From contig NZ_QMBN01000002.1 in NCBI RefSeq assembly GCF_003289625.1, forward strand, positions 178,241 through 242,240: DNA of 64,000 nucleotides, read 5' to 3'. The stretch is from Microbacterium sp. SMR1. GTDB lineage: Bacteria > Actinomycetota > Actinomycetes > Actinomycetales > Microbacteriaceae. Within the stretch, counting starts at the first letter, position 1, and the number at the start of each line of letters is the position of its first letter. The notes beneath the pieces were generated by a model. The model saw only the letters and a list, made by a program, of their open reading frames with translations, was not told the origin of the DNA and ran no database searches. The translations under genes and the position numbers were made by a program. Below are positions 19,422 through 26,865 of this stretch, in pieces.

Positions 19422-20057
19422 TCAGGAGTGCGGGTGATCCGCCCGCTCTACGCCCGCGACCGTGCTCGTGGCGATGCCGTCCATCACGACCGAGACGACC
19501 TTCTCGGCGAGCATCGGCGTCACTGCCAGATGCCCGAAGAGCATTCGGTAGTAGACCGGGGCGGCGAGCATGTCGAGGATGAGGGGGATGTCGACGTCGG
19601 GCCGGATGTCGCCGCGCTCGATGCCTCGCCGCAACGCGGCTTCGCTTGAGGCGCGCCTCGGGTGGAACAGCCGTTCGAAGAACTCTTTCTCGAGTTCCGC
19701 GTCGAGGGCGAGGTCGGCTACAAGGGCGGGAAGAACGGTCCGACCGATCTCCTCGCCGAAGGACGGGCTCAGAGTGCCGATACCTGCGATCAGATCGCAC
19801 CGAGTGCAGCCGGTGTCGGGCGTGGGCTGCGCGCCGAGCTGATCCAAGAGCGCGCTGACGATGAGGTGCTGTCGGGATCGCCACCGGCGACGAAGCGCCG
19901 GGGTGTTCGTTCCAGCCCGTGAGGCGACGTCTTCGAGAGTCAGTCCGCTGTACCCGCGCTCGGCGAGAACTTCGAGCGTCGCGCGCCGGATCGCCTCGTC
20001 GATGCGCGGATCTCGAGGGCGGCCCCCGCGCGGATGCGCGCCGTGAGCGTCAGCCAT
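19422..20057 (-). CDS. TetR/AcrR-family transcriptional regulator
   Basis: A 211-residue repressor with an N-terminal helix-turn-helix (about residues 15-60), in ATLEVLAERGYSGLTLEDVASRAG, and a ligand-binding C-terminal domain including ADLALDAELEKEFFERLF. The start at 20057 fits the family length. A GTG at 20099 in frame is possible. It is divergent from the MFS transporter, and both predicted start codons fall on the same CATG, leaving no room for a conventional promoter region between them. It probably represses itself and the transporter. Confidence 0.9.
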   Translation of the reverse strand: MADAHGAHPRGGRPRDPRIDEAIRRATLEVLAERGYSGLTLEDVASRAGTNTPALRRRWRSRQHLIVSALLDQLGAQPTPDTGCTRCDLIAGIGTLSPSFGEEIGRTVLPALVADLALDAELEKEFFERLFHPRRASSEAALRRGIERGDIRPDVDIPLILDMLAAPVYYRMLFGHLAVTPMLAEKVVSVVMDGIATSTVAGVERADHPHS

Positions 20058-21483
20058 GTCGGAACATCGGAGAAGCAAGTCGTCACCGTCGTCCCCCACG
20101 CGGGCCGGGGTCTTCGACGCCCGCTACCGTGGGCTGACCGCGGGCATCCTGCTCTCCGTCGGCATGGTCCCCTTCGAATCTCTCGGAGTCGCAAGCGTCC
20201 TGCCCGTGATCGCCCGCGACCTGGATGGGCTCGGCGCCTACGGGTGGGGGCTTTCGGCACTGATGCTCGCGAACATCGTGGGTACCGTGGCCGCGGGCTA
20301 CATGGCCGACCGGCGGGGAGTGGCGCGTCCGCTGGCGCTCGGCATGCTGATCTTCCTCGCGGGATGCGCGATCGCCGGCGTCGCGGGCTCATGGTCGATC
20401 TTCCTGGCGGGGAGAGTGGTTCAGGGGATCGGTGTCGGAGCCGTGATGGCTGCGAGCTACGCCGCGATCGGGCGCGCGTACCCGGCGTCGCTCCGTGCGC
20501 AGATGTTCGCTCTGCTGTCGTCGGCGTGGACCATTCCCTCACTCATCGGACCGTTGCTGGCCGGAATCGCCGCCGACCTCGTGGGCTGGCGCTGGGTGTT
20601 CGTCGCGATGGTGCCGCTGATCATCGCGGCGATGACACTCACGGTCCCGCGGCTGCGGCGGTTGGCGGATGTCGGGTCGGCTCGCCCAGCGACCGGAGCC
20701 GCCGGGGGAGCGCGGTGGTGGCGGGGGCCCCTGGCCAGCTCGCTCCTCCTCACCCTGGGCACGGCGCTGCTGCTTCAGGCCCTGCTGTTCGGAGACCTCG
20801 CGCTGATGGCGGTCGGTGCGATCCTCGGGCTCGGCGTCGCGCTCGTCGCGTTCCGCCGGGTGACGCCGGAGGGAACGCTGTCCGCCCGCGCCGGTCTCGG
20901 GGCCGGCGTGATCGTGCGTCTGCTTCTCAGTGGCGCCTACTTCGGTAGCGAAGCGTTCCTTCCGCTCGCGTTCCAGGAGCTGCGCGGGCAGACTCCGGCA
21001 GCGGCGGGCCTGGCGCTCTCAGCGGGCGCCCTGACCTGGGTGGTCGGTTCGCTGCTCCAGGCCCGGTGGGACCGTCGCCACCACGGTCGCCGTTCTCGCG
21101 CAGTCGCCGGGGGAGCGGCGGTTCTCTTGGTCGGCACAGTGGCGATCGCGGTCACGGCTCTGTTCGATGTGATTCCCGCGTGGTTCGCGATCGCTGGCTG
21201 GGCCATCGGGGGACTGGGCATGGGCGTCGCCTTCAATGCGTCGACGACGGACACGATGGAACAAGCCCCGGGCGGTGCGCAGGGCCAGGTCGGCAGTGCG
21301 CTGCAGCTGGCTCAGACACTCGCGACCGCCGTCGTCGCGGGGGTGGGTGGAGCGATCGTCGCGTCAGCGACCGGCACGTCCGAGAGCCTCCCCGCAGCGA
21401 TCGCGACCGTCTTCGCCGTCACCGCGGCCCTCGCTGCGCTCGCAATCGCCCTGTCGGGAAGACTGCGATCTGCGGCGGGATGA
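20056..21483 (+). CDS. MFS drug-efflux-type transporter
   Basis: A 475-residue major facilitator protein with 12 to 14 hydrophobic helices. The family loop appears as GYMADRRGVARPLALG between early helices, with FLAGRVVQGIGVGAVMAASYAAIGRAY in helix 4-5, which resembles the 14-TM drug/H+ antiporter group. The 22-residue N-terminus before the first helix is hydrophilic. No ribosome binding site precedes the ATG at 20056, so translation may be leaderless or start elsewhere. It pairs with the divergent TetR gene, a common drug-efflux arrangement. The substrate is unknown. Confidence 0.9.
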   Translation: MSEHRRSKSSPSSPTRAGVFDARYRGLTAGILLSVGMVPFESLGVASVLPVIARDLDGLGAYGWGLSALMLANIVGTVAAGYMADRRGVARPLALGMLIFLAGCAIAGVAGSWSIFLAGRVVQGIGVGAVMAASYAAIGRAYPASLRAQMFALLSSAWTIPSLIGPLLAGIAADLVGWRWVFVAMVPLIIAAMTLTVPRLRRLADVGSARPATGAAGGARWWRGPLASSLLLTLGTALLLQALLFGDLALMAVGAILGLGVALVAFRRVTPEGTLSARAGLGAGVIVRLLLSGAYFGSEAFLPLAFQELRGQTPAAAGLALSAGALTWVVGSLLQARWDRRHHGRRSRAVAGGAAVLLVGTVAIAVTALFDVIPAWFAIAGWAIGGLGMGVAFNASTTDTMEQAPGGAQGQVGSALQLAQTLATAVVAGVGGAIVASATGTSESLPAAIATVFAVTAALAALAIALSGRLRSAAG

Positions 21484-21500
21484 CGAGGGCGAGAAACCGG

Positions 21501-22073
21501 TCAGGAGTTCTCGATGAGTCCCGCGACGATCTCCGTTGCGGTACCGGATGCGTCGACGAGCCCGAAGAAGTGCACGGCTCCGTAACCGAACTGGTATTCG
21601 CTGACGACCTCGTCATCCACGGGATACCCGTCTTCGTCGAAGGAGAACAGGAACCGGTATCCCGCCTCTCGCACCGCAGCCAGGCGGGACTCTTCGTGCT
21701 GGATCCGTCGTGGCTCATCCGCGATGCGAATCAGGGACGGCGCGTCCGGGTCTGCGACAGCGGGTTCCAGCGCGCGACTGACGAGGAACGGGTGCACCGC
21801 CACCTCCGCCTCAGCGCGCGTCGAGGTCGCGTGGAGGCGCACGGCGACGGCGATGTCGGGGTAATGGTCGTCTGCGTCGCCGATCTCGAATCCGCGACGC
21901 ACGAACACCGAGAGCTCGCGATCATCGAGCCACGGTGCCGTTTCCGCGGCCAGGGTGAGCAGGTAGTCGTGCGTATGCAGGAGCGGGTCGTTCAGGAGCA
22001 CACTCGGGGGCTTCCCGCCCAGGCGTGACCCGCTCACGGCGTCGGCGATCGCGACGTCGAATGCCTGCTCCAT
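21501..22073 (-). CDS. Hypothetical protein
   Basis: A 190-residue soluble-looking protein that I do not recognise. It contains a basic/aromatic N-terminal half and the segment FLFSFDEDGYPVDDEV followed by YGAVHFFGLVDASG, suggestive of a beta-sheet rich C-terminus. No signal peptide or membrane helix is visible. It is convergent with the MFS gene, with a 17-bp gap. Codon use resembles its neighbours, so it is probably a real gene. Confidence 0.7.
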   Translation of the reverse strand: MEQAFDVAIADAVSGSRLGGKPPSVLLNDPLLHTHDYLLTLAAETAPWLDDRELSVFVRRGFEIGDADDHYPDIAVAVRLHATSTRAEAEVAVHPFLVSRALEPAVADPDAPSLIRIADEPRRIQHEESRLAAVREAGYRFLFSFDEDGYPVDDEVVSEYQFGYGAVHFFGLVDASGTATEIVAGLIENS

Positions 22074-22166
22074 CCGACCATCGTATGAGGACGGATCGCC
22101 GGTCCCGCGATGACGAAAGCGCAGCGATCGGCGTCGTCCCGGGTCTGGCGCGACCGGTGAGCTCGG

Positions 22167-22652
22167 TCAGCGCGAACGCGGTTCCGTGATGTCGGCGACC
22201 GTGGCGCCGTAGGCGGCGATGAGAGCGTCGGCGTCGACGAACAGGCTGTAGCCGTGCGCGCCGGCGCCCATCGCGATGCGTCGGCCCGCGATGGAAGAAT
22301 CGGCGAAGACCGGCCAGTCATGGGTGCTGCCGATCGGCACGATCGTGCCGCGTTCGTACCCGGTCGCCGCGAGGGCGAGCTCGGGCTCGGGCAGGCGCAG
22401 CTTGTTGACCCCTACGAGGGCGCGGAGCTTCGGCCACGAGATCACCCGGTCGCCCGTGACGAGCGCGAACAGGTAGGTGTCGTCGCTCCGCTTGACCACG
22501 AGTGTCTTGACGATGTCGTCGGGTTCGAGACCGAGGAGCGCGGCGGCCTCGTCGAGGCTGGCGGCATCCGGACGCGGCCGAACGACGACGTCGAGCCCAC
22601 GCTCGGCCGCCGCGAGGCGAACCCGAGACGTGGGCTCGAGATCTTCGGTCAT
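22167..22652 (-). CDS. YbaK/EbsC-type aminoacyl-tRNA deacylase
   Basis: A 161-residue protein of the YbaK/ProX deacylase family, which hydrolyses mischarged aminoacyl-tRNA such as Cys- or Ala-tRNA(Pro). Visible family features are IVKTLVVKRSDDTYLFALV with its conserved lysine, GVNKLRLPEPE, and the GxxxPIG-like ERGTIVPIG. I chose the ATG at 22652, which gives the usual length. The longer frame overlaps the next gene. It lies 5 bp downstream of the hypothetical gene at 22658 on the same strand. The exact substrate cannot be set from sequence. Confidence 0.87.
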   Translation of the reverse strand: MTEDLEPTSRVRLAAAERGLDVVVRPRPDAASLDEAAALLGLEPDDIVKTLVVKRSDDTYLFALVTGDRVISWPKLRALVGVNKLRLPEPELALAATGYERGTIVPIGSTHDWPVFADSSIAGRRIAMGAGAHGYSLFVDADALIAAYGATVADITEPRSR

Positions 22653-22657
22653 CCGAT

Positions 22658-23236
22658 TCAGGCGTCGGGAGCGCGCAGCGGGTCGTCGGCAACCCACAGC
22701 TCGTCGTCCGCGCGGAGCGTCTGCCAGGCGGCGTAGAGCACGCCGGCTGCGGCGGTGACGCCGAGGATCAGAGCGATGACGCCACCGGCGCCGCGCTTCT
22801 TCTTCGGCTCGGGCAGAGCGGCACGCGACTGGAACTTCTTCGTCGCCTTCTTGCCGTACTTGGCGGCGTTCTTCTTCACCGAGGAGAGATCGAGGTCGAC
22901 ACCACGGCCGTGGGCGAGGCGTCCACGGGTGTCGTTCGCCGCATCCCACACGGAGAGTGCGCCGCCCACGACGGCGCCGGCGGCGGGGATGAGAGCGCCG
23001 TTGTAGACCTTGCGGGTCGCGCGGACGCTCTTGTCGACGTACGGCGCGGCGTACTGCTCATAGGTGTTCTGAACGGCGGGCTTGACGTGCTCGCGGTTGT
23101 AGTTGCCCAGCTGGTGGCCGGCGTCGCGTGCGACTTTGGCGGCCTCTCCCATCAGGACCTGCTGCGACTCCCACAGGGTGTTCGCCTGCTTCTGGAGCTT
23201 GCGGAGTTGCTTCTTGCGCTTGCGGCTGAGGCTCAC
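22658..23236 (-). CDS. Hypothetical membrane-anchored protein
   Basis: A 192-residue protein with a very basic N-terminus (SRKRKKQLRKLQKQ), a long polar helical middle part, a Lys/Ala-rich stretch, and one C-terminal hydrophobic helix GGVIALILGVTAAAGVLYAAW, followed by an acidic tail. This suggests a cytoplasmic protein held by a C-terminal helix. A short GA-rich segment GALIPAAGAVVGGALSVW could be a second weak helix. It lies upstream of ybaK and is divergent from the cyclophilin gene. I do not recognise a domain. Confidence 0.75.
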   Translation of the reverse strand: MSLSRKRKKQLRKLQKQANTLWESQQVLMGEAAKVARDAGHQLGNYNREHVKPAVQNTYEQYAAPYVDKSVRATRKVYNGALIPAAGAVVGGALSVWDAANDTRGRLAHGRGVDLDLSSVKKNAAKYGKKATKKFQSRAALPEPKKKRGAGGVIALILGVTAAAGVLYAAWQTLRADDELWVADDPLRAPDA

Positions 23237-23319
23237 GTGGGCCCTCCCTGCATCGTGGGACGTTTTCCCTCATCTTGCCAGAGAGCGCTCCAGCCAGCAG
23301 GGCATTGACAGGTGCGAGA

Positions 23320-23886
23320 ATGGCACACATGCCTCAGCACACTGCAGTAGCGACGATCCACACCAACCACGGCGACATCGTCGTCAACCTTTTCGGCGAC
23401 CAGGCCCCCCGCACGGTGAAGAACTTCATCGGTCTCGCCGACGGTTCGCAGGAGTGGACCAACCCCGCCACGGGCAAGCCCGGCGAGGGCCCCCTCTACA
23501 CCGACGTCATCTTCCACCGCATCATCCCGAACTTCATGATCCAGGGCGGCGACCCGCTCGGTCAGGGCATCGGCGGCCCCGGCTACAACTTCGACGACGA
23601 GATCAGCCCCGAGCTGGACTTCCAGAAGCCCTACATCCTCGCGATGGCGAACGCGGGCCTGCGCCGCAACGCGATCACCGGCAAGGCCGAGGGCACGAAC
23701 GGCTCGCAGTTCTTCATCACCACCGACCCCACTCCCTGGCTGCAGGGCAAGCACACCATCTTCGGCGAGGTCGCGGATGACGCGTCGCGCCAGGTCGTCG
23801 ACACGATCGCCTCGGTGAAGACCGGCGCGCAGGACCGTCCGGTCGACCCGGTGGTCATCTCGTCGATCGACGTCGTCACGGTCTGA
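23320..23886 (+). CDS. Cyclophilin-type peptidyl-prolyl cis-trans isomerase
   Basis: Cytoplasmic PPIase of 188 residues that speeds proline isomerisation in folding proteins. The cyclophilin signature FHRIIPNFMIQGGDP is present, with NGSQFFITTDPTPWL and HTIFGEV later. There is no signal peptide. I used the ATG at 23320. The ATG at 23329 (MPQHTAVATIHTNHG) is equally plausible. The rhomboid gene follows after 7 bp on the same strand, as seen in other actinobacteria near crgA. Confidence 0.94.
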   Translation: MAHMPQHTAVATIHTNHGDIVVNLFGDQAPRTVKNFIGLADGSQEWTNPATGKPGEGPLYTDVIFHRIIPNFMIQGGDPLGQGIGGPGYNFDDEISPELDFQKPYILAMANAGLRRNAITGKAEGTNGSQFFITTDPTPWLQGKHTIFGEVADDASRQVVDTIASVKTGAQDRPVDPVVISSIDVVTV

Positions 23887-23893
23887 GCGGTAC

Positions 23894-24793
23894 GTGAGCG
23901 CGTCCGAGCTGCGGAGCAACCCCGACAACTTCTGTTACCGGCATCCCGATCGGCAGAGCTTCGTGCTCTGCCAGCGGTGCCTGCGCACGATCTGCGCGGA
24001 GTGCCAGACGCAGATGCCCGTCGGAGTGATCTGCCCCGAATGTCTGCGTGATCAGCAGAAGAGCTCGGACGCGTCGCGTCCCCGCCGCGCGCCGCGCGTC
24101 CTGCGTGCGGTGCGCTCCGACGACTCACGGCCGCTGGTCACCTACGGGATCATCGGCGTGACGTTCTTCGTGTTCATCGTCGGACTCATCCCGGGCCTCG
24201 GGTCCGTGGTCACGTCGACTCTGGCGATGTACCCCCCGCTGCTCTACCCGGAGTTCAGCGGCACCTTCGAGCCGTGGCGGCTGTTCACGGTGCTGCTCGT
24301 CCACAGCGGCTTCTGGCACGTCGGGCTCAACATGCTCGCGCTCTGGATGCTGGGGCGCAGCCTCGAGCCGATGCTCGGTCGCGGCCGCTTCCTCGCGCTC
24401 TATCTGCTCAGCGGCTTCGGGGGATCGGTCGCGGTCGTGCTGTTCGGGTTCTCATCGGCTGTCGTCGGTGCGTCGGGCGCGATCTTCGGCCTTTTCGGCG
24501 CACTGCTCGTGATCGGTCGTCATATCGGCGCGAACATCACGGGAATCGCCGTGGTTCTGGGTATCAACCTCGTCATCACGTTCCTGCCGCTGCTCCTGAG
24601 CGGGCTCGGCGGAAGCGCAGGCACGCAGATCTCATGGCAGGCGCACGTCGGCGGCTTGGCGGTGGGCGCGCTCGTCGGCTTCATCTTCGCGCGCACGCGA
24701 ACGATCCGCCGTCAGCGCATGCAGGTCTGGCTGCTCGGCGCCACCGCCGCGGGGCTGATCGCTCTGCTCGCGGTGCCCCTCGCCCTCTACTGA
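23894..24793 (+). CDS. Rhomboid-family intramembrane serine protease
   Basis: A 299-residue membrane protein. The N-terminal 60 residues hold paired cysteine/histidine motifs (CYRHPDR, CQRCLRTICAEC, CPEC), a predicted zinc-binding module. A rhomboid core follows with HSGFWHVGLNMLALW, the catalytic serine in GASGAIFG, and the catalytic histidine in AHVGGLAVG. Six or seven transmembrane helices are apparent. The start is GTG at 23894. Both catalytic residues are present, so the enzyme is predicted active. It is co-oriented with the cyclophilin gene and convergent with crgA. Confidence 0.93.
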   Translation: MSASELRSNPDNFCYRHPDRQSFVLCQRCLRTICAECQTQMPVGVICPECLRDQQKSSDASRPRRAPRVLRAVRSDDSRPLVTYGIIGVTFFVFIVGLIPGLGSVVTSTLAMYPPLLYPEFSGTFEPWRLFTVLLVHSGFWHVGLNMLALWMLGRSLEPMLGRGRFLALYLLSGFGGSVAVVLFGFSSAVVGASGAIFGLFGALLVIGRHIGANITGIAVVLGINLVITFLPLLLSGLGGSAGTQISWQAHVGGLAVGALVGFIFARTRTIRRQRMQVWLLGATAAGLIALLAVPLALY

Positions 24794-24799
24794 CGAAAG

Positions 24800-24865
24800 T
24801 TATCCACAGGTCTATCCCCAGGTGGGGATGGAATCACACCGGTGTGATTCACCCCATGTGGACAA
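24800..24865. promoter_or_regulatory. DnaA-box pair flanking a 20-bp perfect palindrome
   Basis: In the rhomboid-crgA convergent gap a perfect DnaA box TTATCCACA (24800-24808) is followed by CTATCCCCAG (24812-24821). Next comes the perfect palindrome GAATCACACCGGTGTGATTC (24831-24850), then a reverse near-box TGTGGACAA (24857-24865). The first two parts repeat the layout seen upstream of dnaA. Function is not known from the sequence. Confidence 0.6.
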
Positions 24866-24869
24866 TCGG

Positions 24870-25109
24870 TCAGCGCCACCGCGTGGTCATGAGGAAGCCC
24901 ACGAAGGCGATGCCGAAACCGATCACCAGGTTCCAGCCCCCGATGCCGGGCACGGGAAGCGTGGAGTTGCTGAGATAGAAGACGAGCACCCACACGAGTC
25001 CGATGAGCATCAGCCCCAGCATGATCGGCTTGAACCAGACCGGGTTAGGTGCGTCATCTGCGGGGCGTCGCTCCACGGTCGGGTCGTCGTGGTCGCTGGA
25101 AGATGCCAT
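24870..25109 (-). CDS. crgA: Cell division protein CrgA
   Basis: A 79-residue actinobacterial membrane protein that interacts with divisome components and modulates septation. It has an acidic cytoplasmic N-terminus (about 22 residues), helix 1 within MLGLMLIGLVWVLVFYL, a short external loop containing IGGWNL, and helix 2 IGFGIAFVGFLMTTRW ending at the conserved C-terminal arginine. Two helices and size fit CrgA. It lies beside the rhomboid and sortase genes near the pknB cluster, its usual place. Confidence 0.93.
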   Translation of the reverse strand: MASSSDHDDPTVERRPADDAPNPVWFKPIMLGLMLIGLVWVLVFYLSNSTLPVPGIGGWNLVIGFGIAFVGFLMTTRWR

Positions 25110-25248
25110 GGGAGAATCCTAGCCGTCGGACTCCGAGCATCCTGGGCAGCGCCGATCGGGTCACCGGTTCACCCGTCGGCCGATCACCGGGTGAAATAGT
25201 GGCGTTCTCTGCGATCGCCCCCAGGGCTGCGGGCTAAACTCTGCGACT

Positions 25249-26037
25249 GTGGAGAGCACTCGCACGTCGTCCCGACGCTCACGTCGCTCGCAGTCGCGCC
25301 CGCGGCGACGCGTGAGTGTGATCAGCGTCTTCGGCGAGCTCCTTCTGACCGCCGGTGTGGTGATGCTGCTCTTCGTGAGCTGGCAGATGTGGTTCGGCGA
25401 CATGATCATCGGATCGCAGAAGCAGGCGGAGGCCGCGGCGCTCGCGCAGCAGTGGCAGACCCAGGCCGAAGAGGCTCCGACGCCGGCCGAGACGCCTACT
25501 GGCGAGCCCGAGCCGGCGGACCCCGCCGCGATTCCCGTGTTGGCCGAGCCCGAGCCGGGCGCGGAGTTCGGCATCATGTACATCCCGCGTTTCGGTCCCG
25601 ACTGGCAATTCACCATCGCGAACGGCACGGCGAAGAAGGCGATCCTCGACAAGGGCCACATCGGTCACTACGAGGGGTCCGCGATGCCGGGCGCCGACGG
25701 CAACATGGCTGTCGCCGCGCACCGGTGGACCTCGGGTGCGCCCTTCGACCCGGTCGACCGTCTCGTGGTCGGCGACGCCATTGTCATCCAGACCCAGGAC
25801 GGCTGGTACACCTACCGATTCCGCAACGTCGAGTACGTGCAGGACACCGCGATCGAGGTACTCAACCCGGTTCCCCAGCAGGTCGACCTCAGCGCCAACG
25901 GCAAGTACCTCACCCTCACGAGCTGCGCCCCGAAACTCAACATGCTCGAGCGCATCATCTCGTACGCGGTCTTCGAAGAGTTCACCCCGACCTCGGCGGG
26001 TCCGCCGGCGTCGCTGACAGAGGGAGTCTCCGCCTGA
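25249..26037 (+). CDS. Class E sortase
   Basis: A 262-residue membrane-anchored transpeptidase. A basic N-terminus is followed by one transmembrane helix (about residues 28-46), a Glu/Pro-rich linker, and a sortase domain from about residue 105. The catalytic cysteine is in LTLTSCAPK, the histidine in MAVAAHRW, and the arginine probably lies in the late LNMLERIISY strand region. Class E sortases in actinobacteria attach LAxTG-type proteins or pilus subunits to the wall. No LPxTG-like substrate is evident in this window. GTG start at 25249. The next gene overlaps its stop by one base. Confidence 0.9.
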   Translation: MESTRTSSRRSRRSQSRPRRRVSVISVFGELLLTAGVVMLLFVSWQMWFGDMIIGSQKQAEAAALAQQWQTQAEEAPTPAETPTGEPEPADPAAIPVLAEPEPGAEFGIMYIPRFGPDWQFTIANGTAKKAILDKGHIGHYEGSAMPGADGNMAVAAHRWTSGAPFDPVDRLVVGDAIVIQTQDGWYTYRFRNVEYVQDTAIEVLNPVPQQVDLSANGKYLTLTSCAPKLNMLERIISYAVFEEFTPTSAGPPASLTEGVSA

Positions 26038-26195
26038 TGTACGGAGCACTGTGGCGAGTTCTCCCCGGACCCTGGTGGCTCCGGCTGTTCTTCCTGCTCA
26101 TCCTCGCGGCCGCGGTCGTCTATGCGCTGTTCTTCTGGGTGTTCCCCGCCATCGCGCCGTTCTTCGCGCCGGGCGAGGAGTCGACGGTCGGGTGA
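26037..26195 (+). CDS. Small single-pass membrane protein
   Basis: A 52-residue protein whose centre is hydrophobic (LFFLLILAAAVVYALFFWVF), preceded by the aromatic segment GALWRVLPGPWWLR and followed by an acidic tail. The ATG overlaps the sortase TGA by one base. The stop overlaps the GTG of the amidotransferase gene (GTGA), so it lies inside a tightly packed operon. A homologous small gene in this place is common in Microbacteriaceae, to my knowledge. No biochemical function is known. Confidence 0.7.
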   Translation: MYGALWRVLPGPWWLRLFFLLILAAAVVYALFFWVFPAIAPFFAPGEESTVG

Positions 26196-26833
26196 CCGCG
26201 ATCCTCGTGATCGACAATCACGACAGCTTCATCCACACTCTGGTCGGCTATCTCCATGAGCTCGGCGCCGAGACCGAGATGGTGGAGTCGGATGCCGTGA
26301 GCGACCCCACACACGTGATGGCGGGCTTCGACGGCGTCCTCGTGTCGCCGGGACCGGGCACTCCGGAGGATGCGGGCGCCTCGATCGACGTCGTGCGCGC
26401 AGCCGCGGCATTCGCGGTCCCGCTTCTCGGGGTGTGTCTCGGGCATCAGGCCATCGCGGTCGCGTTCGGCGGGACGGTGGGGGAGGCGCCGGAACTCATG
26501 CACGGGATGACGTCGGACGTGCGGCACGACGGGTCTTTCCTGTTCGAGGGCGTGCCGACGACCTTTACGGCGGGCAGGTACCACTCTCTCGCCGTCGACG
26601 CCGCGACGGTGCCGGCCGAGCTGCGGGTCACCGCACGCGCGCCGGGCGGCACGGTCATGGCGATCGCCCATCGTGACGCGCCCATCGTCGGGGTCCAGTT
26701 CCACCCCGAGTCCGTGCTGACCGATGGCGGCTACCGGATGCTGGGGAACTGGCTGGCGTCGGTCGGACTGAACGGCGCGCGGGAGCGCGGAGCGCGGTTG
26801 CACCCGCATCGACGGGATGCAACCGTCACCTGA
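26192..26833 (+). CDS. pabA: Anthranilate/aminodeoxychorismate synthase glutamine amidotransferase (TrpG/PabA type)
   Basis: Class I glutamine amidotransferase of 213 residues that supplies ammonia to a chorismate-using partner, in the folate or tryptophan pathway. The catalytic cysteine is in LLGVCLGHQAIA, and the His-Glu pair is in VQFHPESVLT. The oxyanion region reads SPGPGTPEDAG. The GTG at 26192 overlaps the previous stop, which supports that start. The synthase large subunit is not in the window, so which pathway is served is not decided. The C-terminus has an Arg-rich tail beyond the domain. Confidence 0.9.
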   Translation: MTAILVIDNHDSFIHTLVGYLHELGAETEMVESDAVSDPTHVMAGFDGVLVSPGPGTPEDAGASIDVVRAAAAFAVPLLGVCLGHQAIAVAFGGTVGEAPELMHGMTSDVRHDGSFLFEGVPTTFTAGRYHSLAVDAATVPAELRVTARAPGGTVMAIAHRDAPIVGVQFHPESVLTDGGYRMLGNWLASVGLNGARERGARLHPHRRDATVT

Positions 26834-26865
26834 ATCGGTGAGCCGGAGCCGGTGAGGCGCGGGTC

